Origin: DATKDP01 sp035546335
GTDB taxonomy: Bacteria; Acidobacteriota; Thermoanaerobaculia; Gp7-AA8
Assembly (NCBI GenBank): GCA_035546335.1
Contig: DATKDP010000002.1
Location: 1 to 64,000, forward strand
Length of the DNA stretch: 64,000 bases
Direction: 5' to 3'
In this document: in pieces, positions 43,131 through 50,677 of the stretch
Numbering within the stretch: the first letter of the stretch is position 1
Layout: each line of letters opens with the position of its first letter
Notes under the pieces: generated by a model
What the model was told of the DNA's origin: nothing
Database searches by the model: none
What the model saw: the letters and a program-made list of their open reading frames with translations, nothing else
Program-made: the position numbers and the translations under genes

Positions 43131-44048
43131 GTGACCAGAGAAGATGGCGAAGGCTCGAAGTGGGACAGCGCGCGGGAGCTGTACTTCCGTCTCGCTGCTT
43201 CCGGCCTCGTTTCGCCACGTCACTATCTCCCGTCGATGCCCGATGCCGGTTCGCTCGCGGCTCGTTCGGGACATCTCGACATCGAGATCGTGAGCCATTG
43301 CTGGAAATATCACGGCCTGCTCGCCTATCAACTCAGCTCGCTCGTGAACCATCCGCCGAAGAGCGTCTCGGTGCGAATGACCGTCTTTCATTCACGCGAG
43401 GACGCGCCGACCGTGGAGCTGCTCGATTTTTTCTCGGCGATTCAGCTCGATGGTGTCACCTGGAACTTTCAGCCGCTGGAGACTCCGTACCTGCTGCGCA
43501 GGGCCATCGGACGCAACCTCGCGGCGCGCGCGACGACGGCCGACTGGATCTGGTTCACCGACTGCGACGTGATCTTCCACGAAGATTGTCTCGATACATT
43601 GGCCGAGCGCCTTCAGGGCCGCCGCGATCCCCTCGTCTTTCCTCAGAAGGAGCATTGCACGGCCCTGCTGACAGGGGACGATCCGATGCTCACCGCGGCC
43701 GCGGATGCTCCGCGCGTCGTCGACATCGACGTTTCGCGATTCACTCCTCGTGTCTGCTCGGAGGCGAAGGGGCCGTTGCAGATCACGCATGGCGACGTAG
43801 CACGAGCCTGCGGCTACTGCGAATGTCTCGATATCTACCAGAAGCCCGCCCGCCACTGGCGGAAGGCCTACGAGGACCGCGCGTTCCGATGGCTGCTGCG
43901 CACCGAGGGCGTCGGGCTCGACATCGGAGGTGTGTACAGGATCCGTCACGCCGCGAAAGGGCGGTACGCCGATTCTCGAGAAGCCCTCGTGCGGGGCAGC
44001 ATCCGGCGCGTTCGTTCGTGGATGCAGGAGCGATGGCTCGGCCGCTGA
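43131..44048 (+). CDS. GT2-like (GT-A) glycosyltransferase
   Basis: A 305-residue protein with GT-A features: IEIVSHCWKYHGLLAYQLSS at the start, ARATTADWIWFTDCDVIF with the DxD metal motif, and a cysteine-containing acceptor region ACGYCECLDIYQ. It is soluble, with no membrane helix. The start is GTG 43131 with AGGA upstream. It is divergent from the sensor kinase, and its downstream neighbour is a transporter remnant. The acceptor and donor are not known. Confidence 0.75.
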   Translation: MTREDGEGSKWDSARELYFRLAASGLVSPRHYLPSMPDAGSLAARSGHLDIEIVSHCWKYHGLLAYQLSSLVNHPPKSVSVRMTVFHSREDAPTVELLDFFSAIQLDGVTWNFQPLETPYLLRRAIGRNLAARATTADWIWFTDCDVIFHEDCLDTLAERLQGRRDPLVFPQKEHCTALLTGDDPMLTAAADAPRVVDIDVSRFTPRVCSEAKGPLQITHGDVARACGYCECLDIYQKPARHWRKAYEDRAFRWLLRTEGVGLDIGGVYRIRHAAKGRYADSREALVRGSIRRVRSWMQERWLGR

Positions 44049-44099
44049 AGAAGCCGGCGGTGAAGGCATGGCGTTCGTGTCGGGAGCGTGAGGAGGGGA

Positions 44100-44297
44100 G
44101 CCCAGAAGGCTGACCGCGATCACCGTGACCGCATTGAAGACGAAGCCGGGAAGAATCTCGTAGACCTCGAACACCCCACCGCTCAGCTGCTTCCAGATGA
44201 TTACCGTGACTGCTCCGATGATCATGCCCGCCAGGGCGCCGCTTCGCGTCATTCGCCTCCAGAAGGACCGCGAGCACGGAGCGAGAAGCCAGAACCA
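44100..44297 (-). pseudogene. C-terminal remnant of a sodium/proline symporter (PutP-like)
   Basis: The minus strand encodes FWRRMTRSGALAGMIIGAV then TVIIWKQLSGGVFEVYEILP and GFVFNAVTVIAVSLLG, which closely matches the last transmembrane segments of SSS-family PutP permeases. The preceding homologous segment (SRSVLAVLL) lies in another frame near 44268, so a frameshift is present, and nothing further upstream is recognisable. There is no stop at the expected end; the frame runs on antisense into the glycosyltransferase gene. A decayed fragment. Confidence 0.65.
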
Positions 44298-44396
44298 GGT
44301 GGCGGCGGAGAGCGAGGATAGCTCAGATCGCCCCTCGCGGAAAGTTGTCGGCCGTGCAGATGCGCGCTTGCGTTTTCAGCTTCGACGTACGAGATT

Positions 44397-44454
44397 TTTC
44401 AGGTTTCAGGTTTCAGGTTTCAGGTTTCAGGTTTCAGGTTTCAGGTTTCAGGTT
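44397..44454. repeat. Heptamer tandem repeat (TTTCAGG)8
   Basis: Eight perfect copies of TTTCAGG from 44397 to 44452 plus two bases. It lies 85 bp upstream of the ada start. It is open in the ada frame but the resulting peptide is only a repeat artefact. Confidence 0.97.
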
Positions 44455-44538
44455 CGCCTCCCTCTTTTGCGCAGTCCTGAAACATCCATGTCGCATTTTC
44501 GGTGGAAAGTCTCGATCCGACCCCCTACGATGAGACTC

Positions 44539-45630
44539 ATGACGCCGAACCTCCTTCCCGAGCGCGTGATGATGAAGGCATTGCTCGAGCGCGATGCCTC
44601 GTTCGATGGACTCTTCGTCGCGGCGGTCACGACCACCGGCATCTTCTGCAAGCCGTCGTGTCCGGCACGCAAGCCGCTGGAGCGCAACGTCCGTTTTTTT
44701 CCCTCGCCGGCGCAGGCGTCGTTCGCCGGCTACCGTCCCTGCAAGCGGTGCCGACCGCTGAGCGTCGCCGCTGCTCCCGAATGGGTCGAACGACTTTTTC
44801 GCGAGATCGAAGCGAGGGAGGACAAGCGGATCCGCGATTCGGAGCTGCGCCGGATGGGAATCGATCCCGCCCGGGCGCGCCGGTTCTTTCAGAAGCACTA
44901 CGGCCTGACGTTTCAGGCATACGTTCGAGCTCGCCGGCTGGGCTCCGCGCTCGCTCGGATCCGCAGCGGCGAACCGCTCGAGGAGGTCGTCTTCGCCAGC
45001 GGGTACGAATCGCACAGCGGATTCCGCGACGCATTCTCGAGAACGTTCGGCAAGCCGCCCGGTCGCAGCCGCTCCACCGACTGTGTCGTCACCTCGCTCC
45101 TCGACACGCCTCTCGGCCCGATGCTCGCCGGCGCGACCACCGCCGGCGTCTGCCTTCTCGAGTTCAGTGACCGGAGAATGCTGGAGTTTCAGCTGCGCAC
45201 CATTCGTCGCCTCTGTTTATGTGCGATCGTTCCGGGGAGCAACCGCTGGATCGAGCAGATGAACCGCGAGCTGGGAGAGTACTTCGCCGGCATGCGCCGC
45301 CGGTTCGATGTTGCTCTGGTCACGCCCGGGACCTCGTTTCAGCAGCGCGTCTGGACGGCGGTTCGCGCCGTCCCCTTCGGCGAGACGCGGACCTATGAAG
45401 ACATCGCGCAGGAGATCGGAGAGCCGTCCGCCGTACGAGCGGCCGGCCATGCCAACGGGCTGAACCGGATCGCGATTCTGATTCCGTGTCACCGGCTCGT
45501 CCGCAAAGATGGAACACTGGGCGGCTACGGCGGAGGGCTGTGGAGAAAGCGGCGCCTGCTCGATCTGGAGGAGGGCGCCGTGGGCGCGCTGTCCGTCGGC
45601 GCATCAAAGCTCCGAACCGCTCATCAGTAG
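44539..45630 (+). CDS. ada: Ada-type bifunctional DNA repair methyltransferase/regulator
   Basis: A 363-residue three-part protein: the N-terminal Ada zinc domain (FVAAVTTTGIFCKPSCPARK and YRPCKRCRP, four Cys), an AraC-type helix-turn-helix (GLTFQAYVRARRLGSAL), and a C-terminal O6-methylguanine methyltransferase with the active Cys in IPCHRLV. It repairs alkylated DNA and, when methylated, acts as activator. ATGs at 44530 and 44539 are both plausible; the MTPNLLPERVMMKALLERD start fits the family. The tandem repeat lies in the upstream region, where an Ada box would be expected. Confidence 0.93.
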   Translation: MTPNLLPERVMMKALLERDASFDGLFVAAVTTTGIFCKPSCPARKPLERNVRFFPSPAQASFAGYRPCKRCRPLSVAAAPEWVERLFREIEAREDKRIRDSELRRMGIDPARARRFFQKHYGLTFQAYVRARRLGSALARIRSGEPLEEVVFASGYESHSGFRDAFSRTFGKPPGRSRSTDCVVTSLLDTPLGPMLAGATTAGVCLLEFSDRRMLEFQLRTIRRLCLCAIVPGSNRWIEQMNRELGEYFAGMRRRFDVALVTPGTSFQQRVWTAVRAVPFGETRTYEDIAQEIGEPSAVRAAGHANGLNRIAILIPCHRLVRKDGTLGGYGGGLWRKRRLLDLEEGAVGALSVGASKLRTAHQ

Positions 45631-45881
45631 GGTCGCCGTACATGGACATTCCGGGCCGAAGCGCGTATGGTGGAGCCAGGTCGAGGAATCTTCTTCGCCT
45701 CTTCAGTCATCTGAACTAAGTCAGATCCTCTGGACTCACTCCTCTTAGCCTCCTGGTCTCTCCGGGCCTTCGTTGTGCCATTTGCGGCAGCACCGGGAGA
45801 ACGGCCGGCATGACCGGTCAGGAGCGCACACGAGAGGACGATCGATGCGGCCGCTCTCGTACTCGCTGGAAGGAGACGCTC

Positions 45882-46322
45882 ATGGTCGCGTGGTTGACGA
45901 TTCTGGCTTTTGTCGTCGTTGCATTGCTGGGATGGAATCTCTATCGCCGCTTCGGCACCGACAGCATCGACGGATTCAACGAGCGACGGCGCGCGACATC
46001 GCTTCTCGTGGGTCGTGGAGAGCTCATCGACGGAAACCGGCATCTCGATGTCGCGCTCGCGGTGACCGGAACGACGCTCTTCTACGAGAACTCCGACATG
46101 CAGGCTTCCATCGATCTCGAATGGGTGCACGAGATCGAATACGACACCGAGCTCGCCACCGGTCGGGCGATCGACGAGGGCAGAGTCCTGCGGCTGCGCT
46201 CGCGCAGCCAGACGCTCGAGCTCGTGCTGCCGAACGACGTCGTTTCACGCTGGTACGCAATTCTGCCTCCGCGCCGCTCTCTCGACACGCGGCTCGATGC
46301 GACGGTGGCAAGCACGGCATGA
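45882..46322 (+). CDS. Small membrane-anchored protein of unknown function
   Basis: A 146-residue protein with one N-terminal membrane helix (MVAWLTILAFVVVALLGWNL) and a soluble beta-rich C-terminal part (DVALAVTGTTLFYEN, then IEYDTELATGR and VLRLRSRSQTLELVLPND). The layout resembles PH-like membrane proteins but this is only suggestive. ATG 45882 is supported by AAGGAGACGCTC. The 251 bp upstream, after ada, contain no recognised feature. Confidence 0.6.
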   Translation: MVAWLTILAFVVVALLGWNLYRRFGTDSIDGFNERRRATSLLVGRGELIDGNRHLDVALAVTGTTLFYENSDMQASIDLEWVHEIEYDTELATGRAIDEGRVLRLRSRSQTLELVLPNDVVSRWYAILPPRRSLDTRLDATVASTA

Positions 46323-46635
46323 GCCAAGTCCTCATCCGAAAGGGAGAGCGGGCGTCCCGCGCCCGCCCCTGTTCCACACGAGACGATGCGACCCAGTGGC
46401 CGGCAGGCCGCGCGATCGCTCGATGGTGAGATTCACATCCCGGCAGAGATGCAAAGATCCTCAGCATCTCGCATCATGCCGAGCGGTCCGTGGCAATCGT
46501 GCGAAGCGGTTCGCGGCGGGAGATCCCTCCTCAAGCACATCGTGAACCTGAAGCGGATTCACGCCTACAATGCCGTCAACCTCAAGAAAGGTTATCCTCT
46601 TCTCGAGATTCGGACTCCCCGGGAGGTCTCAGGTG
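46323..46635. other. Intergenic stretch with repeat fragments
   Basis: Contains a reversed family E palindrome at 46345-46367 (GAGCGGGCGTCCCG) and a further palindromic-looking stretch at 46466-46510 (ATGCCGAGCGGTCCGTGGCA). I see no convincing gene or promoter in the remainder. Confidence 0.5.
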
Positions 46636-46785
46636 ATGGGTAAGCTCAAGGTAAAGGAATTCGACTGTGTTCAGAGCATGCGTGAGACGCGAGACAAACT
46701 CAGTTACGAGATCGCGGACATGAATTCCGAAGAGTTGCTCACGTGGCTCCGGACGCATCGGTACGGTGACCCGTTTCTTCAGCGC
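46636..46785 (+). pseudogene. Small antitoxin-like ORF that has lost its stop codon
   Basis: From ATG 46636, KLKVKEFDCVQSMRETRDKL and a further 28 residues (to LLTWLRTHRYGDPFLQRP) look like the short KVKEFDCV-type proteins often found beside toxin genes. No stop follows at the expected length of 50-60 codons; the frame continues, antisense, into the crp-like gene. The homologous part ends just before that gene's stop at 46792. Probably broken by a rearrangement. Confidence 0.4.
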
Positions 46786-46791
46786 CCTGCG

Positions 46792-47475
46792 TCACTCGGG
46801 CTCCATGTCGCGGAGAGCGTCGAGATCGGTGATCACGAAACCGTCCTTGTCCGTGCGGACGATCTCGTCCCTCTGCCACCGGCTCATCAGCCTGATCGCG
46901 GTCTCCATCGTCGTTCCGATCAGGTCTGCGATCTCCTGGCGCGCGAGCGGCAAGGGGATGAAGATGCCATCGTCCTTCGCGACGCCGATCCGTTCGGCGA
47001 GCGTGAGGAAAAGACGGATGGCGCGACGTTCGACGGAGCCGGTCATGTCCGCGATGCGCTTGTTGACCGCCATCAGACGCATGGTCAGCCCGGAGAGCAG
47101 ATGACGCGTCATGTCCGGCCGCTTCTCCAGCAGTGCGAAGAACTCCCGCTCCGGGATCGAAAGAATCGTCGAAGGCTCCAGAGCGATCGCAGTCGCCGGG
47201 AACGGCCGGCGCTCGAATACCGCGACGGCTCCAACCGGCTCGCCGTCGCCGAGGATTTCGATGATCACGTCGCGCGCTCCGGCGGCCTTCACGATCTTGA
47301 CACGGCCCGTGACCAGCAGATGGATGCGCTCCGCCGGATCGCCTTCACGGAAGACGACGTCGTTCTTCTCATACGTGCCGAGGCGACAGAGTGGAGTGAG
47401 CGCATCGCGGTCCTCGTTTCGGAGAGAGGCGAGCAAGGGGATCGAGCCAAAAGGAAGCAGCGTCTGCACGGACAC
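46792..47475 (-). CDS. Crp/Fnr-family regulator (possibly DNR/NNR-like)
   Basis: A 227-residue regulator. The cyclic-nucleotide fold holds VTGRVKIVKAAGA and GDGEPVGAVAVFERRPFPATA, and the winged helix-turn-helix has LARQEIADLIGTTMETAIRLMSRW. No Fnr-type cysteine cluster is present. The proximity to the RIC gene (188 bp upstream on the same strand) suggests response to NO or redox state, as in DNR-type regulators, but ligand binding is not readable. Likely GTG starts are 47475 or 47469; the frame is open upstream only through tandem repeats. Confidence 0.82.
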   Translation of the reverse strand: MSVQTLLPFGSIPLLASLRNEDRDALTPLCRLGTYEKNDVVFREGDPAERIHLLVTGRVKIVKAAGARDVIIEILGDGEPVGAVAVFERRPFPATAIALEPSTILSIPEREFFALLEKRPDMTRHLLSGLTMRLMAVNKRIADMTGSVERRAIRLFLTLAERIGVAKDDGIFIPLPLARQEIADLIGTTMETAIRLMSRWQRDEIVRTDKDGFVITDLDALRDMEPE

Positions 47476-47516
47476 CGTGGAGCTTATACGAATGCGATGC
47501 CGCGAGACAGGGCCTC

Positions 47517-47611
47517 GCCCGGTGAGTCTCGAGTCCCGAGTTCCGAGCCTCGAGTCCCCGAGTTCGAGTCTCGAGCCTCGAGTCCCGAGCCTCGAGCCTC
47601 GAGTCTCACCC
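47517..47611. repeat. Degenerate minisatellite of CGAGTCTCGAGTCCCGAG-like units
   Basis: About 95 bp built from variants of CGAGTC/CGAGCC/CCGAGT. It lies between the RIC and crp-like genes. A short echo of the same words occurs at 7115-7138. Confidence 0.85.
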
Positions 47612-47662
47612 GCAGGGCGTCGAGCCGGGCATGGTCGTACCCGAGCAGTTCGTGGAGCGTCT

Positions 47663-48448
47663 TCACGATCCGGACGAGCTTCCGCAGGCGTGTGAGAAGG
47701 CGAATTCCTCCGGCGAGCCGCTGCGCTCCTCCAGCGATACGGCGCGGGTGAAGTAGACATTGTTCTCGATGTGGATGTGCTCGTGGGTGCGCAGCTCGAA
47801 CTCCGTCAGCCTGCGATACAGCTCGCGGTAGCTGAAGCAGGCGCTCTCCGGAGGCGTGTAGTCATCGGTCACGACCCGCAGGCGGCCGAGCAGCTCGCCG
47901 ACGCGATCATGCTCGAGCATCATCATGCGGATGGGGTTCTTCACCGTGCCGAAGAAGGGAGTGGGAGGCGGTCCGCCACTCTCCGCCGCCTCCTCGAGCT
48001 GCGCGACGTACGGAAAGAGGACCTGTTCCTCCTTCAGCATGTGCGGCAGCATGTCCGTCGTCAGGTCGCGGACCAGTTCGACGACCTCGGGCAGCTCCGG
48101 CCGCCGCTCGCCGTGAACGCCGAGGACTTTTGCTGCCAGAGGTGCGAACGTCGCCAGCTCCTCGCGCGTGTAACGGTGATACGCATCGACGATGTGACCG
48201 GAAAGCGTTCGCAACGACTCGGATGACCAGTCCGTTGCGAGGGAATCGGGCATTGCTACAGCGCTATCGACTGCAGCCGCAAATTCCTCGACGGATTTCC
48301 CGACCGCCGTGCACGCCTCGGAAAGCGTCTGCTTGCCGCCGCAGCAGTAGTCGATCTTCCACGCCTCGAAGACGCGGATCGCGATGGGCAGCTCGGCGGC
48401 GATCTCTCCGATCGTCTGCTCGTGAAGTGAACTTGTCGTGTTGTTCAT
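47663..48448 (-). CDS. ric: Iron-sulfur cluster repair di-iron protein RIC (ScdA/YtfE family)
   Basis: A 261-residue protein. The ScdA N-terminal domain contains RVFEAWKIDYCCGGKQTLSE (conserved CC), and a hemerythrin-like bundle carries His and Glu ligands in AYHRY, MLPHMLKEEQVLFP, MMMLEHDRVGE and THEHIHIENN. The family repairs Fe-S clusters damaged by NO or peroxide. The start at ATG 48448 is clear, with a perfect GGAGGAG upstream. A 17-bp palindrome lies 16 bp upstream of the start. Downstream on the same strand is a Crp/Fnr gene. Confidence 0.93.
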   Translation of the reverse strand: MNNTTSSLHEQTIGEIAAELPIAIRVFEAWKIDYCCGGKQTLSEACTAVGKSVEEFAAAVDSAVAMPDSLATDWSSESLRTLSGHIVDAYHRYTREELATFAPLAAKVLGVHGERRPELPEVVELVRDLTTDMLPHMLKEEQVLFPYVAQLEEAAESGGPPPTPFFGTVKNPIRMMMLEHDRVGELLGRLRVVTDDYTPPESACFSYRELYRRLTEFELRTHEHIHIENNVYFTRAVSLEERSGSPEEFAFSHACGSSSGS

Positions 48449-48463
48449 TGGCTCCTCCTGTTG

Positions 48464-48480
48464 TTCTCGATTATCGGGAA
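48464..48480. promoter_or_regulatory. Palindrome upstream of the RIC gene, possible operator
   Basis: TTCTCGAT-T-ATCGGGAA, 8-bp half-sites with one mismatch, overlapping the likely 5' leader. A second perfect palindrome ATGACGGGCGTCAT is at 48498-48511. Neither matches the Fnr (TTGAT-N4-ATCAA) or classical NsrR motif. Confidence 0.35.
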
Positions 48481-48515
48481 CTTCGGTGCGATCGGGTATG
48501 ACGGGCGTCATGCCT

Positions 48516-48570
48516 CCGATCATCCCTTCGGGATGACGGGCCCGTGGGACTGCTGCCGGCCGCAGTCGCG
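48516..48570. repeat. Family D repeat, partial copy
   Basis: CATCCCTTCGGGATG hairpin followed by GGCCCGTGGGACTG and CTGCCGGCCGC. The first hairpin of the family is missing. The rest of the 354-bp gap between the RIC and UPF0175 genes shows no other feature. Confidence 0.75.
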
Positions 48571-48802
48571 ATTTCGGCAGATCTAACCAGGTTCTACAGC
48601 GATGGCGGGGCCGCCATTGCGATCGTGCGAGGACGCCGACCCCCGGTTGCGCGGCGTTCCGAGGACTGCGCGCCTTTTTCGCGACTCCGCCCTGACGGGC
48701 GGGGCTGAGGTTGTGTCAGCCTCCTATTAGGTCGCGGATGGAATCGCGCATGCCGGAGCGCGGTGGTTTCCGAAGCGCGGCCCGAGTTATGATGATCGGA
48801 CC

Positions 48803-49057
48803 ATGGTGCTCACGGTTCAGATCGAGGTGACCGAGCAGACGCTGGCCGCGCTGCGGCAGGATCCAGAGGAGTATGCCGCGGAGTTGCGGCTGGCGGCTGC
48901 GGCGAAGCTCTACGAGCTGGGGCGCGTATCCCAGGAAGTCGCCGCGGAGATCGCCGGCTTGAACCGTGTTCAGTTTCTCGACGCACTGGCACAGTTCGAG
49001 GTTTCACCGTTTCAGGATACGCCGGAGTCCTTGAAGGACGAGCTGGGGCGTGCGTGA
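48803..49057 (+). CDS. UPF0175-family antitoxin-like protein
   Basis: An 84-residue protein with LRLAAAAKLYELGRVSQEVA and AAEIAGLNRVQFLDAL, which reads as the helix-turn-helix core of UPF0175 proteins. These small proteins usually precede a DUF3368 (PIN-like) gene and are considered antitoxins. The next gene is exactly that type, overlapping by 8 bp. ATG 48803; no strong ribosome-binding site is seen. Confidence 0.85.
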   Translation: MVLTVQIEVTEQTLAALRQDPEEYAAELRLAAAAKLYELGRVSQEVAAEIAGLNRVQFLDALAQFEVSPFQDTPESLKDELGRA

Positions 49058-49370
49058 GCTCTGGGTCGTCGACTCATCACCCCTGATTGCTCTCGGCAGG
49101 ATCGGCCGGCTCGACCTTTTCTCATCCCTGGCCAGTGACGTCGTGGTGCCGAAGGCTGTGGCCGTCGAGCTCCGGCGGGCCGAAGATGAGGCAAGCCTCG
49201 CATTGTCCGCGTCATGGATTCGAATCGAGAGGACAGAGATCCACCACCTCGTCGCTGCGTGGGGCCTTGGGGCCGGAGAAACGGCGGTGCTTTCGTTCGC
49301 CAAACTCAATGAAGGCTACGTGGCGGTCGTCGGTGAGCGGTGGTGCGCTGCGCGCCTCAACACCGGCTGA
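49050..49370 (+). CDS. DUF3368 PIN-like toxin, C-terminally truncated
   Basis: A 106-residue protein from GTG 49050. VVDSSPLIALGRIGRLDLF carries the first PIN acidic residue, KAVAVELRRAED the second region and LGAGETAVLSFAKL the GEAE-type motif. Full-length relatives are about 150-170 residues and continue with a LLLDDRRAR-type stretch holding the remaining acidic residues. Here the frame leaves homology after GYVAVV and ends ERWCAARLNTG inside a family D repeat. So the gene looks truncated by the repeat and the nuclease is probably inactive. The upstream UPF0175 gene is intact. Confidence 0.75.
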   Translation: MRELWVVDSSPLIALGRIGRLDLFSSLASDVVVPKAVAVELRRAEDEASLALSASWIRIERTEIHHLVAAWGLGAGETAVLSFAKLNEGYVAVVGERWCAARLNTG

Positions 49371-49431
49371 ATCCGATCATCCCTTCGGGATGGAGTACGG
49401 GTGGGTCTGTGCCGGCCGCCTGCGCGCCCCT
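49332..49431. repeat. Family D repeat between the convergent toxin and permease genes
   Basis: Contains GGTGGTGCGCTGCGCGCC, the CATCCCTTCGGGATG hairpin (about 49377-49392) and GTGCCGGCCGCCTGCG. Both convergent genes stop inside it: the toxin fragment on plus and the TDT permease on minus. Confidence 0.8.
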
Positions 49432-50456
49432 GCAAACGACCGGACTGCGGTCCACAGGAGTCCGCCGAAGGCGAGCGCCCACGCCGCGATGGCCACGAAC
49501 ACGACGACGCGCGGAATCACCATCAGGAACTCGAGGTGCGTCGCCTGAGCCAGCCGGTACGTGCAGACCGTGTACATCCCGAGGGGAAAGACGGCCCCCC
49601 AATACAGCGGGTGATACGTCAGTGGAAAGCGTTTGTAAACATGGCGCCAGTAGCCGAGGATCAGGAGCATCGGGATCCACCAGGTGGCGGTCGCCCAGAA
49701 GAGGATCGTGAAGCCGAGGATGAAGGGCGCGAGTGTCGTCAGAAGCGGCGATGACTCCTGCGCGGCGAACAGCAGCGTTCCGGCGAGAGTCGAGATCGCC
49801 ATCGCTCCCATGTTGATCCAATAAGGCGGCATCAGATCCGAGGGCGAGAACCGATAGAACGTGTATCGATAAAAAATGAGGGAAATCAGCCAGATGTACA
49901 ACATTCCTCCGGCGAGCCAGAAGGTCAGACTGAGGAACAGCAGCAGCTGGGTTTGCGATCCGGACGACGGTGCGATCAGCGTTGCGAGGGTCGAGACTGA
50001 TTCGGTTGCCACCACGGCCACGAGCCATCCGCCGTTGATCCCCTGATCGAGAGTCGGTTTCGACTCCTTCACCGTCAGGCCCGCGAACACCGCATAGACG
50101 AGCAGCAGCCAGAGCCCGAGGGTCGCGAACCAGAGTGCCGTGGCACTTCGATGGGCGTCGAAGAGGATGAAGAGCTGCGAGCCGAGGACGCTCGTCGCCG
50201 CGACCATGGTGAAGAAGCCGACGCCGCGCTGGTGATCGATGAGATCGCTCAGAACCTCGCGAGGGAACGAGGTCAGGCGTACGATCGTGAGGATCCAGAG
50301 GATCACGTACGCGGGGAGGTTCACGACGAGCAGCGCCAGGGCAATCGAATCCATGCCCATCAGCTCCGCGGCGATCGAGACGATGCCGGTCGCCATGACC
50401 ATCGCGAAGTAGGCGGGATGGAGCGTGCGAATGCCGTCCATCGGCGCTGTGGTCAT
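49377..50456 (-). CDS. TDT-family transporter (TehA/SLAC1-like anion channel or permease)
   Basis: A 359-residue membrane protein with about ten hydrophobic helices. The opening HPAYFAMVMATGIVSIAAEL is the TDT-family signature, and SLTFWLAGGMLYIWLISLIFY and YHPLYWGAVFPLGMYTV are typical. Known members move tellurite, malate, sulfite, chloride or nitrate. It ends the respiratory operon, overlapping the upstream small gene (ATGA), so it may carry that enzyme's substrate or product anion. Its C-terminal codons (THPYSIPKG) lie within a family D repeat. Confidence 0.85.
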   Translation of the reverse strand: MTTAPMDGIRTLHPAYFAMVMATGIVSIAAELMGMDSIALALLVVNLPAYVILWILTIVRLTSFPREVLSDLIDHQRGVGFFTMVAATSVLGSQLFILFDAHRSATALWFATLGLWLLLVYAVFAGLTVKESKPTLDQGINGGWLVAVVATESVSTLATLIAPSSGSQTQLLLFLSLTFWLAGGMLYIWLISLIFYRYTFYRFSPSDLMPPYWINMGAMAISTLAGTLLFAAQESSPLLTTLAPFILGFTILFWATATWWIPMLLILGYWRHVYKRFPLTYHPLYWGAVFPLGMYTVCTYRLAQATHLEFLMVIPRVVVFVAIAAWALAFGGLLWTAVRSFAGARRRPAQTHPYSIPKG

Positions 50457-50677
50457 CGGCGTTCCATCTGGTAGATGTACCAGAGCAGTCCGGCGTTGAG
50501 GAAAAGACAGACTGCGCTCGCGATTCCGGCAGGCAGAAGGACTGTCTCTTCGCCGCCCAGAAACGAGTTCATCGTCGCCGTCAGCAACCACAGCTGCAGC
50601 ACGACGATCATGGCGACGATCGAGAGAATGCCGTTGACGATCGTCAGCTTCTGCCGGCGGGAAAAGGAGCGTTTCAC
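50453..50677 (-). CDS. DUF6755-like small membrane protein
   Basis: A 74-residue protein with two hydrophobic helices (IVNGILSIVAMIVVLQLWLL and LLPAGIASAVCLFLNAGLLW). GTG 50677 is preceded by GGAGGT. It overlaps the Rieske gene's stop upstream and the permease start downstream. Such small two-helix proteins are often accessory subunits of membrane oxidoreductases. The DUF number is from memory and not certain. Confidence 0.65.
   Translation of the reverse strand: MKRSFSRRQKLTIVNGILSIVAMIVVLQLWLLTATMNSFLGGEETVLLPAGIASAVCLFLNAGLLWYIYQMERR

Noticed and set aside
44197..44538. Upstream extension of ada containing FRFQVSG peptide repeats
   Set aside because: It is a translation of the heptamer tract; the Ada zinc domain begins after ATG 44530/44539.
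47476..47760. N-terminal extension of the second Crp/Fnr protein
   Set aside because: Its peptide is translation of the CGAGTC minisatellite and overlaps the RIC gene end.
48803..49370. Functional toxin-antitoxin pair
   Set aside because: The toxin lacks its C-terminal third and ends in a repeat, so an active pair is unlikely.
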